A stretch of DNA of 50,990 nt, taken from assembly GCA_035254305.1 (NCBI GenBank), contig DATFAS010000225.1, positions 1 to 50,990 on the forward strand. The letters are read 5' to 3'. The notes below the pieces were generated by a model. That model was not told where the DNA came from. It saw nothing but the letters and a program-made list of their open reading frames with translations, and made no database searches. Origin of the DNA: DATFAS01 sp035254305 (GTDB lineage: Bacteria; Bacillota; Bacilli; Aneurinibacillales; RAOX-1). Within the stretch, counting starts at the first letter, position 1. Every line of letters begins with the position of its first letter. Shown piece after piece: positions 7,576-15,835 of the stretch. A program made the position numbers and the translations under genes.

Positions 7576-8199
7576 ATGCCTAAAGTAGCTCTATATAATC
7601 AAGCAGGAGCACAGGTTGGGGAAGTTGAATTGAATGATTCGGTATTCGGTATCGAACCAAACCAACATGTACTTCATGATGCAGTATTAATGCAACAAGC
7701 TTCTTTACGCCAAGGTACACACGATACGAAGGGACGTTCTGAAGTACGTGGTGGTGGACGTAAGCCTTGGAAACAAAAAGGAACTGGACGCGCTCGTCAA
7801 GGTAGCATTCGTGCTCCTCAATGGGTAGGAGGAGGTACAGTATTCGGACCAACTCCACGCAGCTATGCGTATAAGCTTCCTAGAAAAGTTCGTCGCCTTG
7901 CGATTAAATCCGCATTATCTTCTAAAGTAAGAGATAATGAGATTTTGGTACTTGAAGGTCTAAATTTCGATGCACCAAAAACAAAGGAAATGACTCAAGT
8001 TCTTAAAGGTTTAAACATCGATCGTAAAGCACTAGTAGTAACTGGTGATTTCGTTGAGAACGTAGCGCTATCTGCTCGTAATATTCCTGGAATTAAGTTT
8101 GTTACTGCAGAAGGAATTAACGTTCTTGATGTGTTGAAGCACGATAAGCTAATCATCACTAAAGATGCAGTAGCAAAAGTAGAGGAGGTGCTTGGATAA
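7576..8199 (+). CDS. rplD: 50S ribosomal protein L4
   Basis: 207 residues. The central loop with RSEVRGGGRKPWKQKGTGRA is the L4 extension that lines the peptide exit tunnel near the macrolide site. In many bacteria L4 also represses its own operon. Its stop overlaps the rplW start by one base (TAATG), so the two are translationally coupled. Confidence 0.98.
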   Translation: MPKVALYNQAGAQVGEVELNDSVFGIEPNQHVLHDAVLMQQASLRQGTHDTKGRSEVRGGGRKPWKQKGTGRARQGSIRAPQWVGGGTVFGPTPRSYAYKLPRKVRRLAIKSALSSKVRDNEILVLEGLNFDAPKTKEMTQVLKGLNIDRKALVVTGDFVENVALSARNIPGIKFVTAEGINVLDVLKHDKLIITKDAVAKVEEVLG

Positions 8200-8489
8200 T
8201 GAAAGACGTACGTGATGTTATCCTTCGCCCAATTATTACTGAACGCACTACTGATTTGATGGCTGAGAACAAGTATGTGTTCGAAGTTGCACCTAAGTCT
8301 AACAAGACTGAAGTTAAGCAAGCCATTGAGAAAATTTTCGACGTAAAAGTTGAAACAGTTAACACCATGAACGTTAAGGGTAAGCCAAAACGTATGGGTC
8401 GTTATGTAGGTAAGCGTAAGGATTGGAAAAAAGCGATTGTCAAGCTTACTGCTGATAGCAAGCCACTAGAATTCTTTGAAGGTGTATAA
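8199..8489 (+). CDS. rplW: 50S ribosomal protein L23
   Basis: 96 residues, normal length. It shows the family start VILRPIITERT and the NKTEVKQAIEKIF helix. L23 lies at the tunnel exit and is the docking site for trigger factor and SRP. It overlaps the end of rplD by one base. Confidence 0.98.
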   Translation: MKDVRDVILRPIITERTTDLMAENKYVFEVAPKSNKTEVKQAIEKIFDVKVETVNTMNVKGKPKRMGRYVGKRKDWKKAIVKLTADSKPLEFFEGV

Positions 8490-8521
8490 GCCGCTAAACT
8501 TGAAAGAAGGAGGGACACCTA

Positions 8522-9352
8522 ATGGGTATCAAGAAGTATAAACCAACGTCACCTGGACGTCGTCAGATGACTGTTTCTACTTTTGAAGAGATTACAACGA
8601 ATCAACCTGAGAAATCACTTCTTGCTCCTTTGAGCAAAAGAGCAGGTAGAAACAACCAAGGTAAATTGACTGTTCGTCATCAAGGTGGCGGTCATAAGCG
8701 TCAATATCGTATTATTGACTTTAAGCGTAATAAGGATGGTATTCCTGGACGCGTTGCTACTATTGAGTACGATCCAAACCGTACTGCAAACATCGCGTTG
8801 ATTAATTATGCTGACGGAGAAAAACGTTACATCATCGCTCCTAACGGATTGAAAGTTGGGGATGTAATCGAATCCGGAGTAAATGCAGATATCAAAGTGG
8901 GTAATGCTCTACCACTAGCTAATATGCCTGTTGGTACAACAATCCACAATATTGAGTTGAAGCCTGGTAAAGGTGGACAAATGGTTCGTTCTGCAGGATC
9001 TTCTGCTCAATTACTTGGTCGTGATGGTGATTATGCAATCATCCGTCTTGCATCTGGTGAAATTCGTAAAGTTCGTCAAGAGTGCCGTGCGACTATCGGT
9101 CAGGTAGGAAACCCTGATCATGAACTTATCAATGTTGGTAAAGCTGGTCGTAATCGTTGGTTAGGTAAGAGACCAACTGTTCGTGGTTCTGTAATGAACC
9201 CAGTAGATCACCCACACGGTGGTGGTGAGGGACGTGCGCCAATCGGACGTAAATCTCCATTATCTCCATGGGGTAAACCAACACTTGGTGCGAAGACTCG
9301 TAATAATAAGAAAGAATCTTCGAAGTATATTATTCGCAGACGTAAAAAATAA
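8522..9352 (+). CDS. rplB: 50S ribosomal protein L2
   Basis: 276 residues, the usual length. The conserved C-terminal block VDHPHGGGEGRAPIGRKSP contains the histidine linked to peptidyl transfer. L2 binds domain IV of 23S rRNA and helps subunit joining. The ATG follows AAGGAGGGACACCTA. Confidence 0.98.
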   Translation: MGIKKYKPTSPGRRQMTVSTFEEITTNQPEKSLLAPLSKRAGRNNQGKLTVRHQGGGHKRQYRIIDFKRNKDGIPGRVATIEYDPNRTANIALINYADGEKRYIIAPNGLKVGDVIESGVNADIKVGNALPLANMPVGTTIHNIELKPGKGGQMVRSAGSSAQLLGRDGDYAIIRLASGEIRKVRQECRATIGQVGNPDHELINVGKAGRNRWLGKRPTVRGSVMNPVDHPHGGGEGRAPIGRKSPLSPWGKPTLGAKTRNNKKESSKYIIRRRKK

Positions 9353-9409
9353 CGGGACAATCGGTACGGTTCGTGAGGGCCGTACGGTGTCACGAAGGGA
9401 GGTTCTGTT

Positions 9410-9691
9410 ATGGGACGCAGCTTGAAAAAAGGGCCTTTTATTGATGATCACCTAATGAAGAAAGTTGAAGAACAGAATGCTAAGGGAGATAAGAAAGTTA
9501 TCAAAACTTGGTCTCGTCGTTCTACAATTTTTCCTGATTTCATTGGTCACACTTTTGCGGTATATGATGGACGTAAGCATGTTCCTGTGTACGTAAGTGA
9601 AGACATGGTTGGTCACAAGCTTGGTGAATTTGCACCTACTCGTACCTACAAAGGCCATGACTACGACGATAGAAAAACGAAGAAGCGCTAA
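9410..9691 (+). CDS. rpsS: 30S ribosomal protein S19
   Basis: 93 residues. It begins GRSLKKGPFIDDHL and has the family core TWSRRSTIFPDFIGHTFAVYDG. S19 contacts S13 in the 30S head. The spacer before it holds an inverted pair around GTACGG/CCGTAC (9363-9384) of unknown role, then AGGGAGG. Confidence 0.98.
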   Translation: MGRSLKKGPFIDDHLMKKVEEQNAKGDKKVIKTWSRRSTIFPDFIGHTFAVYDGRKHVPVYVSEDMVGHKLGEFAPTRTYKGHDYDDRKTKKR

Positions 9692-9723
9692 TAAACGAAT
9701 TAGTTAGAGAGGAGGCTTGAAAC

Positions 9724-10056
9724 ATGGAAGCAAAAGCTATCGCAAGAAGCATTCGCATAGCTCCTCGTAAAGTCCGTTTAGTCGTTGACTTGATTAGAGG
9801 TAAAAAAGTTGGAGAGGCGTTAGCGATTTTGGCTCACACTCCTAAGGCGGCTTCTCCGGTCGTTGAGAAGGTATTGAAGTCGGCTATTGCAAATGCTGAA
9901 CACAATTATGATTTAGATCCAAATGGATTAGTAATAAGCCAAGTATTTGTGGATGAAGGTGCTACTTTGAAGCGTTTCCGCCCTCGTGCTATGGGACGTG
10001 CAAGCAAAATCAATAAGCGTACTAGCCACATCACGGTAATTGTATCTGAGAAATAA
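9724..10056 (+). CDS. rplV: 50S ribosomal protein L22
   Basis: 110 residues, slightly short of the 113 of B. subtilis but complete. The signature IRIAPRKVRLVVDLIRGK starts at residue 10. The C-terminal hairpin RFRPRAMGRASKINKRTSHI lines the exit tunnel together with L4. Ribosome site GAGAGGAGG. Confidence 0.98.
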   Translation: MEAKAIARSIRIAPRKVRLVVDLIRGKKVGEALAILAHTPKAASPVVEKVLKSAIANAEHNYDLDPNGLVISQVFVDEGATLKRFRPRAMGRASKINKRTSHITVIVSEK

Positions 10057-10068
10057 GGAGGGATAAAG

Positions 10069-10734
10069 ATGGGTCAAAAAGTAAGCCCTACCGGGTTACG
10101 CGTGGGTATCATTCGCGATTGGGAATCCAAGTGGTATGCGAACGATAAAGAATATTCCACATTACTTCATGAAGACATTAAAGTCCGTGATTATTTAAAG
10201 AATCGCCTTAAAGATGCGTCTGTAGCTTCAATTGAAATTGAACGCGCAGCTAATCGTTTGAATGTTAATATTCATACTGCAAAACCAGGAATGGTAATCG
10301 GTAAAGGTGGATCAGAAGTTGAGAACCTTCGTAAAACTTTAACGAATATGACTGGCAAACGAGTACACATCAATATCACAGAAATTAAACAAGCTGATAT
10401 GAACGCAACACTTGTTGCAGAAAATATCGCTCGTCAATTAGAAAATCGCGTTTCTTTCCGTCGTGCACAGAAGCAAGCTCTTCAAAGAACTATGCGTGCA
10501 GGAGCTAAAGGAATCAAGACTATGGTCAGCGGTCGTTTGGGTGGAGCTGATATCGCTCGTTCTGAAGGATATAGTGAAGGAACTGTTCCTCTTCACACAC
10601 TTCGTGCGGATATCGATTATGGAACTGCTGAAGCTCATACTACCTATGGTCGCATTGGGGTAAAAGTATGGATCTATCGCGGTGAAGTACTACCAACCAA
10701 AGCGAAGAAGAACGCTGAGGAAGGAGTTCGATAA
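10069..10734 (+). CDS. rpsC: 30S ribosomal protein S3
   Basis: 221 residues. It contains the KH-domain motif VIGKGGSEVENLRK and the C-terminal S3 block ARSEGYSEGTVPLHTLRA. S3 is at the mRNA entry channel and shares helicase activity with S4 and S5. It starts 12 bases after rplV and ends 2 bases before rplP. Confidence 0.98.
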   Translation: MGQKVSPTGLRVGIIRDWESKWYANDKEYSTLLHEDIKVRDYLKNRLKDASVASIEIERAANRLNVNIHTAKPGMVIGKGGSEVENLRKTLTNMTGKRVHINITEIKQADMNATLVAENIARQLENRVSFRRAQKQALQRTMRAGAKGIKTMVSGRLGGADIARSEGYSEGTVPLHTLRADIDYGTAEAHTTYGRIGVKVWIYRGEVLPTKAKKNAEEGVR

Positions 10735-10736
10735 TC

Positions 10737-11171
10737 ATGTTGATACCTAAGCGTGTAAAACATCGTAAACAACACCGTGGACGTATGACAGGTGAAGCTA
10801 AAGGCGGTCAAACTGTTGCTTTTGGTGAATATGGCCTTCAAGCGTTAGAACCAGCGTGGATTACAAACCGTCAAATTGAGTCTGCTCGTATTGCCATGAC
10901 TCGTTATATGAAGCGTGGCGGTAAGGTATGGATTAAGATTTTCCCAGATAAGCCGGTTACTCAAAAGCCACTTGAAGTTCGTATGGGTAGTGGTAAAGGT
11001 TCTCCAGAACATTGGGTAGCAGTTGTGAAGCCTGGAAAGATCATGTTTGAATTGGCTGGTGTACCTGAAGAGGTAGCACGTGAAGCTTTGCGTCTTGCTA
11101 TGCATAAGCTTCCTATCAAGTGTAAGTTCGTAAAACGTGAAGAAGTGGGTGGTGAAGCAAATGAAAGCTAA
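10737..11171 (+). CDS. rplP: 50S ribosomal protein L16
   Basis: 144 residues. It begins MLIPKRVKHRKQHRGRM and has the conserved GKGSPEHWVAVVKPG loop near the A-site tRNA elbow. Its end overlaps the rpmC start by 11 bases, so the pair is translationally coupled. Confidence 0.98.
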   Translation: MLIPKRVKHRKQHRGRMTGEAKGGQTVAFGEYGLQALEPAWITNRQIESARIAMTRYMKRGGKVWIKIFPDKPVTQKPLEVRMGSGKGSPEHWVAVVKPGKIMFELAGVPEEVAREALRLAMHKLPIKCKFVKREEVGGEANES

Positions 11172-11358
11172 TGACTTCCGTAATCTTACCACTGCAGAAA
11201 TAGAACAAAAAGTGAACTCTCTAAAAGAAGAGCTCTTCAGCCTCCGCTTCCAATTGGCAACTGGTCAACTGGATAATCCGTCTACGATCAGTAAGGTTCG
11301 CAAGTCTATTGCTAAAGCGAAAACAGTTCTTCGTGAACGTGAATTAGGAATCGGCTAA
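11161..11358 (+). CDS. rpmC: 50S ribosomal protein L29
   Basis: 65 residues starting MKANDFRNLTTAEIEQK, a normal two-helix L29. The ATG at 11161 is chosen over an in-frame ATG at 11137 because GGTGG precedes it and the length and start match the family. L29 is at the tunnel exit beside L23. Confidence 0.95.
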   Translation: MKANDFRNLTTAEIEQKVNSLKEELFSLRFQLATGQLDNPSTISKVRKSIAKAKTVLRERELGIG

Positions 11359-11385
11359 TTTAGTCAGAGAGGAGGTAATTCTTAA

Positions 11386-11646
11386 GTGGAACGTAATGCT
11401 CGTAAAGAATTGATTGGTAAAGTTGTCAGCGATAAGATGGATAAGACTATCATAGTTTTGGTTGAAACTTATAAGAAGCACCCTCTATATGGCAAGCGCG
11501 TGAAATATTCTAAGAAATTTAAAGCGCATGACGAAAACAACCAAGCTAAAATTGGTGATAAAGTGTCAATTATGGAAACTCGTCCGCTTTCCAAGGATAA
11601 ACGTTTTCGTTTGGTAAAAATCCTTGAAGAAGCTGTAATTATCTAA
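11386..11646 (+). CDS. rpsQ: 30S ribosomal protein S17
   Basis: 86 residues. It begins with GTG after AGAGGAGGTAATTCTTAA, and has the S17 signature SDKMDKTIIVLVETYKKHPLYGK. A primary 16S rRNA binder (OB fold) in the 30S body. Confidence 0.97.
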   Translation: MERNARKELIGKVVSDKMDKTIIVLVETYKKHPLYGKRVKYSKKFKAHDENNQAKIGDKVSIMETRPLSKDKRFRLVKILEEAVII

Positions 11647-11689
11647 CTTAAACGGAATTTCAATAGACATCCGAAAGGAGGGACTATCA

Positions 11690-12058
11690 ATGATTCAAAC
11701 TCAGACTCGTTTAGCTGTTGCTGATAACTCTGGTGCGAAAGAATTAATGTGTATAAAAGTATTAGGTGGATCTGGACGCAAGTTTGCAAACATCGGTGAT
11801 ATTATCGTTTGTTCAGTTAAAACCGCTACACCAGGAGGCGTTGTCAAGAAAGGTGACGTCGTAAAGGCAGTTGTTGTTCGTACAAAAACAGGTGCTCGTC
11901 GTGGTGACGGTTCCTATATTAAATTCGACCAAAATGCAGCTGTAATCGTAAGGGACGATAAGAGCCCTCGTGGCACTCGTATCTTCGGGCCAGTAGCTCG
12001 TGAACTTCGTGATAAAGATTTCATGAAAATTATCTCCCTTGCTCCAGAAGTACTTTAA
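11690..12058 (+). CDS. rplN: 50S ribosomal protein L14
   Basis: 122 residues, exact family length. It begins MIQTQTRLAVADNSGAKEL and has the GGSGRKFANIGD loop. L14 forms an intersubunit bridge and is the binding site of the silencing factor RsfS. First gene of the spc-type section. Ribosome site AAAGGAGGGA. Confidence 0.98.
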   Translation: MIQTQTRLAVADNSGAKELMCIKVLGGSGRKFANIGDIIVCSVKTATPGGVVKKGDVVKAVVVRTKTGARRGDGSYIKFDQNAAVIVRDDKSPRGTRIFGPVARELRDKDFMKIISLAPEVL

Positions 12059-12101
12059 TAGTTTAGGAAATATAAAGCTTGACTGACAAGGAGGTGCCCT
12101 C

Positions 12102-12428
12102 ATGTCTCAGAATAAACTACAAGTTAAAACTGGTGATACTGTTGTTGTAATCACTGGTAAGGATAAAGGTAAAAAAGGACGCGTACTTGCGGCTTTCCCA
12201 AAAGTAAATCGTGTCTTGGTTGAAGGTGTGAACCTAGTTAAGAAGCATACCAAGCCAAACCCAGCAAATCCACAAGGTGGTATCGTAACGAAAGAAGCTG
12301 CTATCCATGCTTCTAACGTAATGATTGCTGATCCTAAGTCTGGCGAGCCAACTCGTATTGGTTACAAGACTTTAGAAAATGGTCAAAAAGTGCGTTATGC
12401 AAAGAAATCTGGCGAAGTAATCGAATAG
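12102..12428 (+). CDS. rplX: 50S ribosomal protein L24
   Basis: 108 residues. The N-terminal KOW motif TVVVITGKDKGKKGRVLAAF spans residues 13-32. L24 is an assembly initiator for the large subunit. Ribosome site CAAGGAGGTG. Confidence 0.98.
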   Translation: MSQNKLQVKTGDTVVVITGKDKGKKGRVLAAFPKVNRVLVEGVNLVKKHTKPNPANPQGGIVTKEAAIHASNVMIADPKSGEPTRIGYKTLENGQKVRYAKKSGEVIE

Positions 12429-12455
12429 TAGTCAGGTCAGAAAGGAGGGCCATAA

Positions 12456-12998
12456 ATGGCAACGAGATTATTAGAAAAATATAAGAGTCAAGTAGTGCCT
12501 GCCATGATGACAAAGTTCGGATATAACAATGTCATGGAAGTGCCAAAGCTTGAGAAAATTGTAATCAACATGGGTGTTGGTGAAGCTGTTGCTAATGCAA
12601 AAGTTCTTGATAGTGCAGTAGCAGATCTAACATTGATCGCTGGTCAAAAGCCAGTTGTTACTCGTGCGAAGAAATCTATCGCAGGTTTCCGTCTTCGTGA
12701 AGGAATGCCTATTGGTACAAAAGTAACTCTTCGTGGTGAACGTATGTACCAATTCATCGATAAATTATTCAATGTTTCTTTACCTCGTGTACGTGACTTC
12801 CGTGGTATCTCTGATAAAGCTTTTGACGGTCGTGGTAACTACACATTAGGCCTTAAAGAACAATTGATCTTTCCAGAGATCGAGTATGATAAAATCGATA
12901 AAGTTCGTGGGATGGATATTGTGTTCGTAACGACATCCAAGACAGATGAAGAAGCTCGTGAACTTCTTGGTCTTCTAGGTATGCCTTTCAAAAAATAA
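12456..12998 (+). CDS. rplE: 50S ribosomal protein L5
   Basis: 180 residues. It shows KIVINMGVGEA, KPVVTRAKKSIAGFRLREG and the GNYTLGLKEQLIFPEI block. L5 binds 5S rRNA in the central protuberance. Ribosome site AAAGGAGGGCC. Confidence 0.98.
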   Translation: MATRLLEKYKSQVVPAMMTKFGYNNVMEVPKLEKIVINMGVGEAVANAKVLDSAVADLTLIAGQKPVVTRAKKSIAGFRLREGMPIGTKVTLRGERMYQFIDKLFNVSLPRVRDFRGISDKAFDGRGNYTLGLKEQLIFPEIEYDKIDKVRGMDIVFVTTSKTDEEARELLGLLGMPFKK

Positions 12999-13029
12999 AT
13001 CCCAATAACTCTAATGAGGAGGGAATAAA

Positions 13030-13215
13030 GTGGCAAAAAAAAGCATGGTAATTAAGCAGCAACGTGATCCAAAGTACAAAGTGCGTGCTTATACACGTTG
13101 TGAACGTTGTGGCCGTCCACATTCCGTTCTACGTAAATTCAAACTATGCCGTATCTGCTTCCGCGAATTGGCTTACAAGGGCCAACTTCCTGGAGTGAAA
13201 AAAGCTAGCTGGTAA
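13030..13215 (+). CDS. rpsN: 30S ribosomal protein S14, zinc-binding type Z
   Basis: 61 residues with two CxxC pairs (CERC and CRIC) that hold zinc, which defines the short type-Z form. The start is GTG after AGGAGGGAATAAA. A longer zinc-free paralogue, if present, is elsewhere. S14 helps assemble the 30S head. Confidence 0.97.
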   Translation: MAKKSMVIKQQRDPKYKVRAYTRCERCGRPHSVLRKFKLCRICFRELAYKGQLPGVKKASW

Positions 13216-13245
13216 AACCCGATTAAGGGAAGGAGGTTTTAAATA

Positions 13246-13644
13246 ATGACGATGACTGATCCAATTGCAGATCTGCTCACTCGCGTACGCAACGCTAACA
13301 TGGCTCGTCATGAGAAGCTTGAGGTTCCTGCTTCCAACATGAAAAAGGAAATCGCCAAGATCCTTAAAGACGAGGGATTCGTGCGTGACGTTGAATTCGT
13401 TGATGATAATAAACAAGGTATTATCCGTATCTTCCTTAAGTACGGTGCAGAAAATGAACCTGTAATTAGTGGTTTAAAAAGAATCAGTAAGCCTGGTTTG
13501 CGCGTTTATGCGAAGAAAGATGAAGTTCCTCGTGTTCTTGGAGGTCTTGGAATCGCAATTCTTTCTACAAACAATGGTGTTATTACAGACAAACAAGCAC
13601 GCAATGCTCAAGTGGGCGGAGAAGTTTTAGCATACGTTTGGTAA
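13246..13644 (+). CDS. rpsH: 30S ribosomal protein S8
   Basis: 132 residues, starting MTMTDPIADLLTRVRNA and ending GGEVLAYVW as usual. S8 binds the central domain of 16S rRNA, and in E. coli it represses the spc operon. ATG at 13246 or 13252 are both possible; AAGGAGG spacing favours the first. Confidence 0.98.
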   Translation: MTMTDPIADLLTRVRNANMARHEKLEVPASNMKKEIAKILKDEGFVRDVEFVDDNKQGIIRIFLKYGAENEPVISGLKRISKPGLRVYAKKDEVPRVLGGLGIAILSTNNGVITDKQARNAQVGGEVLAYVW

Positions 13645-13675
13645 TATAGCCACAAGAAGAACGGAGGTGTAACAA

Positions 13676-14218
13676 ATGTCTCGTATTGGAAAGAAACCAG
13701 TTGTAATCCCTGGGGGGGTACAAATAACTGTAGAAGATAACTTTGTAACAGTTAAGGGACCGAAAGGACAACTTAGCCGTCAATTTAACAAAGAACTAAC
13801 AATCAATGTTGAAGAAAACGAGTTAGTAGTTGCCCGTCCATCTGATAACAAAGTACACCGTGCATTACACGGAACTACTCGTAGCGTTCTTGCTAACATG
13901 GTAGAAGGTGTAACAAACGGATTTACAAAGACTTTAGAAATGGTTGGGGTTGGATACCGTGCAGCTAAAGCAGGTAATAAACTTACACTTAGTGTGGGTA
14001 AATCCCATCCAGTTGAAATCGTTCCTGAAGAAGGAATCGAATTTGAAGTACCAGTTCCTACTCAAATCCTTGTAAAAGGTATTAATAAAGAACGTGTTGG
14101 CCAAATTGCGGCTGAAATCCGATCTGTACGTATTCCTGAGCCTTACAAAGGTAAAGGTATTCGTTACCAAGGTGAAAGAGTTCGTCGTAAGGAAGGTAAG
14201 ACTGGTAAGAAGAAATAA
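13676..14218 (+). CDS. rplF: 50S ribosomal protein L6
   Basis: 180 residues. It begins SRIGKKPVVIPGGVQI and ends with the family block PEPYKGKGIRYQGERVRRKEGK in shortened citation PEPYKGKGIRYQGE. Two similar domains. L6 is near the factor-binding site of the 50S. Ribosome site ACGGAGGTG. Confidence 0.97.
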   Translation: MSRIGKKPVVIPGGVQITVEDNFVTVKGPKGQLSRQFNKELTINVEENELVVARPSDNKVHRALHGTTRSVLANMVEGVTNGFTKTLEMVGVGYRAAKAGNKLTLSVGKSHPVEIVPEEGIEFEVPVPTQILVKGINKERVGQIAAEIRSVRIPEPYKGKGIRYQGERVRRKEGKTGKKK

Positions 14219-14250
14219 GGCTAGTTAGCCAAAGAAAGGAGTGACCACGG

Positions 14251-14619
14251 ATGATTAGCAAACAAGATAAGAACCAAATCAGAAAGAAAAGACACTTAAG
14301 AGTTCGTAACAAGCTTGAAGGAACAACTATACGTCCTCGCTTGAACGTATTTCGTTCTAGCAAGCATATCTATGCTCAAGTAATCGACGATGCTCAAGGT
14401 GTAACTTTAGCTTCTGCTTCTTCTTTAGATGCTGAATTGAAAGATGGCATTACAAATGGTGGTAATGTTGATGCAGCTAAGAAGGTTGGCGAGCTAGTTG
14501 CCAAAAGAGCATTGGAAAAAGGATTGTCTGAAGTGGTTTTTGACCGTGGAGGATACCTCTATCATGGACGTATTCAAGCACTTGCTGATGGTGCTCGTGA
14601 AGCAGGTCTTAAATTCTAA
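14251..14619 (+). CDS. rplR: 50S ribosomal protein L18
   Basis: 122 residues. It shows RPRLNVFRSSKHIYAQVIDD and the C-terminal FDRGGYLYHGRIQALADGAR. L18 binds 5S rRNA together with L5 and L25-type proteins. Ribosome site AAAGGAGTG. Confidence 0.98.
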   Translation: MISKQDKNQIRKKRHLRVRNKLEGTTIRPRLNVFRSSKHIYAQVIDDAQGVTLASASSLDAELKDGITNGGNVDAAKKVGELVAKRALEKGLSEVVFDRGGYLYHGRIQALADGAREAGLKF

Positions 14620-14670
14620 TATTATCTTTCGCTTAATTATAAAACAATCCTTAAAAAAGGAGGGACATCT

Positions 14671-15168
14671 ATGCGTATCGATGCTACCGGTCTTGAGCTA
14701 GAAGAGAAAGTTGTTGCCATTAACCGTGTTGCTAAGGTTGTTAAAGGTGGACGTCGTTTCAGCTTTAGCGCATTAGTGGTTGTTGGAGATAAGAACGGAC
14801 ATGTCGGTTCTGGGATGGGTAAGGCAGCTGAAGTTCCAGATGCTATCCGCAAAGCAATTGAAGATGCTAAGAAAAATTTAATTAAGATTCCTTTAAGAGG
14901 AACTACTGTTCCTCACCAGGTTTCCGGACGTTTTGGTGCTGGTCATGTATTGATCAAGCCTGCTTCCCCTGGTACAGGAGTTATCGCTGGTGGCCCAGTT
15001 CGTGCCGTACTTGAACTTGCTGGTGTAGGCGATGTATTAAGTAAATCTTTGGGTACTAACAACCCTATCAATATGGTGAACGCTACGCTCGAAGGTCTAA
15101 GCCGCTTAAAGACAGCTGAGCAAGTTGCTAAGCTTCGTGGTAAGACTGTAGCTGAACTCTTAAAATAG
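14671..15168 (+). CDS. rpsE: 30S ribosomal protein S5
   Basis: 165 residues. It has the S5 N-terminal signature with GGRRFSFSALVVVGDKNGHVG and the LIKPASPGTGVIAGG loop where spectinomycin contacts occur in the N-terminal domain. Helps decoding fidelity and mRNA unwinding. Ribosome site AAAGGAGGGA. Confidence 0.98.
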   Translation: MRIDATGLELEEKVVAINRVAKVVKGGRRFSFSALVVVGDKNGHVGSGMGKAAEVPDAIRKAIEDAKKNLIKIPLRGTTVPHQVSGRFGAGHVLIKPASPGTGVIAGGPVRAVLELAGVGDVLSKSLGTNNPINMVNATLEGLSRLKTAEQVAKLRGKTVAELLK

Positions 15169-15182
15169 GAGGGAATGAGGAA

Positions 15183-15362
15183 ATGGCTAAATTACAAATT
15201 ACCCTCAAAAGAAGTTTGATTGGACGCACGCAAGACCAAAAAGCTACAGTAGAAGCTCTTGGCCTTCGTAAGATTCATCAAACCGTTGAAAAAGAAGATA
15301 ATGCAGCTATTCGTGGAATGGTTGATAAAGTTAAACACTTAATTGAAGTTAAGGAAGCGTAA
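15183..15362 (+). CDS. rpmD: 50S ribosomal protein L30
   Basis: Short gene of 59 residues beginning MAKLQITLKRSLIGRTQDQK with the L30 core GLRKIHQTVE. It sits 14 bases after rpsE and 32 before rplO, exactly where rpmD lies in Bacilli. The ribosome site is AGGAGGGAATGAGGAA. Confidence 0.97.
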   Translation: MAKLQITLKRSLIGRTQDQKATVEALGLRKIHQTVEKEDNAAIRGMVDKVKHLIEVKEA

Positions 15363-15394
15363 TTCCTATCAAGCTAGTAAGAGGAGGTGCGATC

Positions 15395-15835
15395 ATGAAA
15401 CTACACGAATTAAAACCAGCTGAAGGATCCAGAAAAGAACGCAAACGCGTAGGACGTGGAACAAGTTCTGGCTGGGGTAAAACTGCAGCTCGTGGTCACA
15501 AGGGACAAAACGCACGTTCAGGCGGTGGAGTTCGCCCTGGATTTGAAGGTGGTCAAAACCCACTATTCCGTCGTTTACCAAAACGTGGTTTTACGAATCC
15601 AAACCGTAAAGAATATGCACTTGTAAACCTTGATGCTTTGAATCGTTTCGAAGCGAACACAGATGTAACACCAGAATTGCTTTTGGAGACAGGAGTAATT
15701 AGCAGCTTTAAAGATGGTGTAAAGATTCTTGGCAACGGAGAAATTACTGTATCCTTAAACATAAAGGCAAACAAATTCTCTGAATCTGCCGTAGAGAAGA
15801 TTCAAGCTGCTGGCGGTAAAACTGAGGTGATCTAA
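15395..15835 (+). CDS. rplO: 50S ribosomal protein L15
   Basis: 146 residues. It begins MKLHELKPAEGSRKERKRVG and contains the glycine-rich GQNARSGGGVRPGFEGGQ region that threads into 23S rRNA. Its stop overlaps the secY ATG (TAATG), indicating translational coupling. Confidence 0.98.
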   Translation: MKLHELKPAEGSRKERKRVGRGTSSGWGKTAARGHKGQNARSGGGVRPGFEGGQNPLFRRLPKRGFTNPNRKEYALVNLDALNRFEANTDVTPELLLETGVISSFKDGVKILGNGEITVSLNIKANKFSESAVEKIQAAGGKTEVI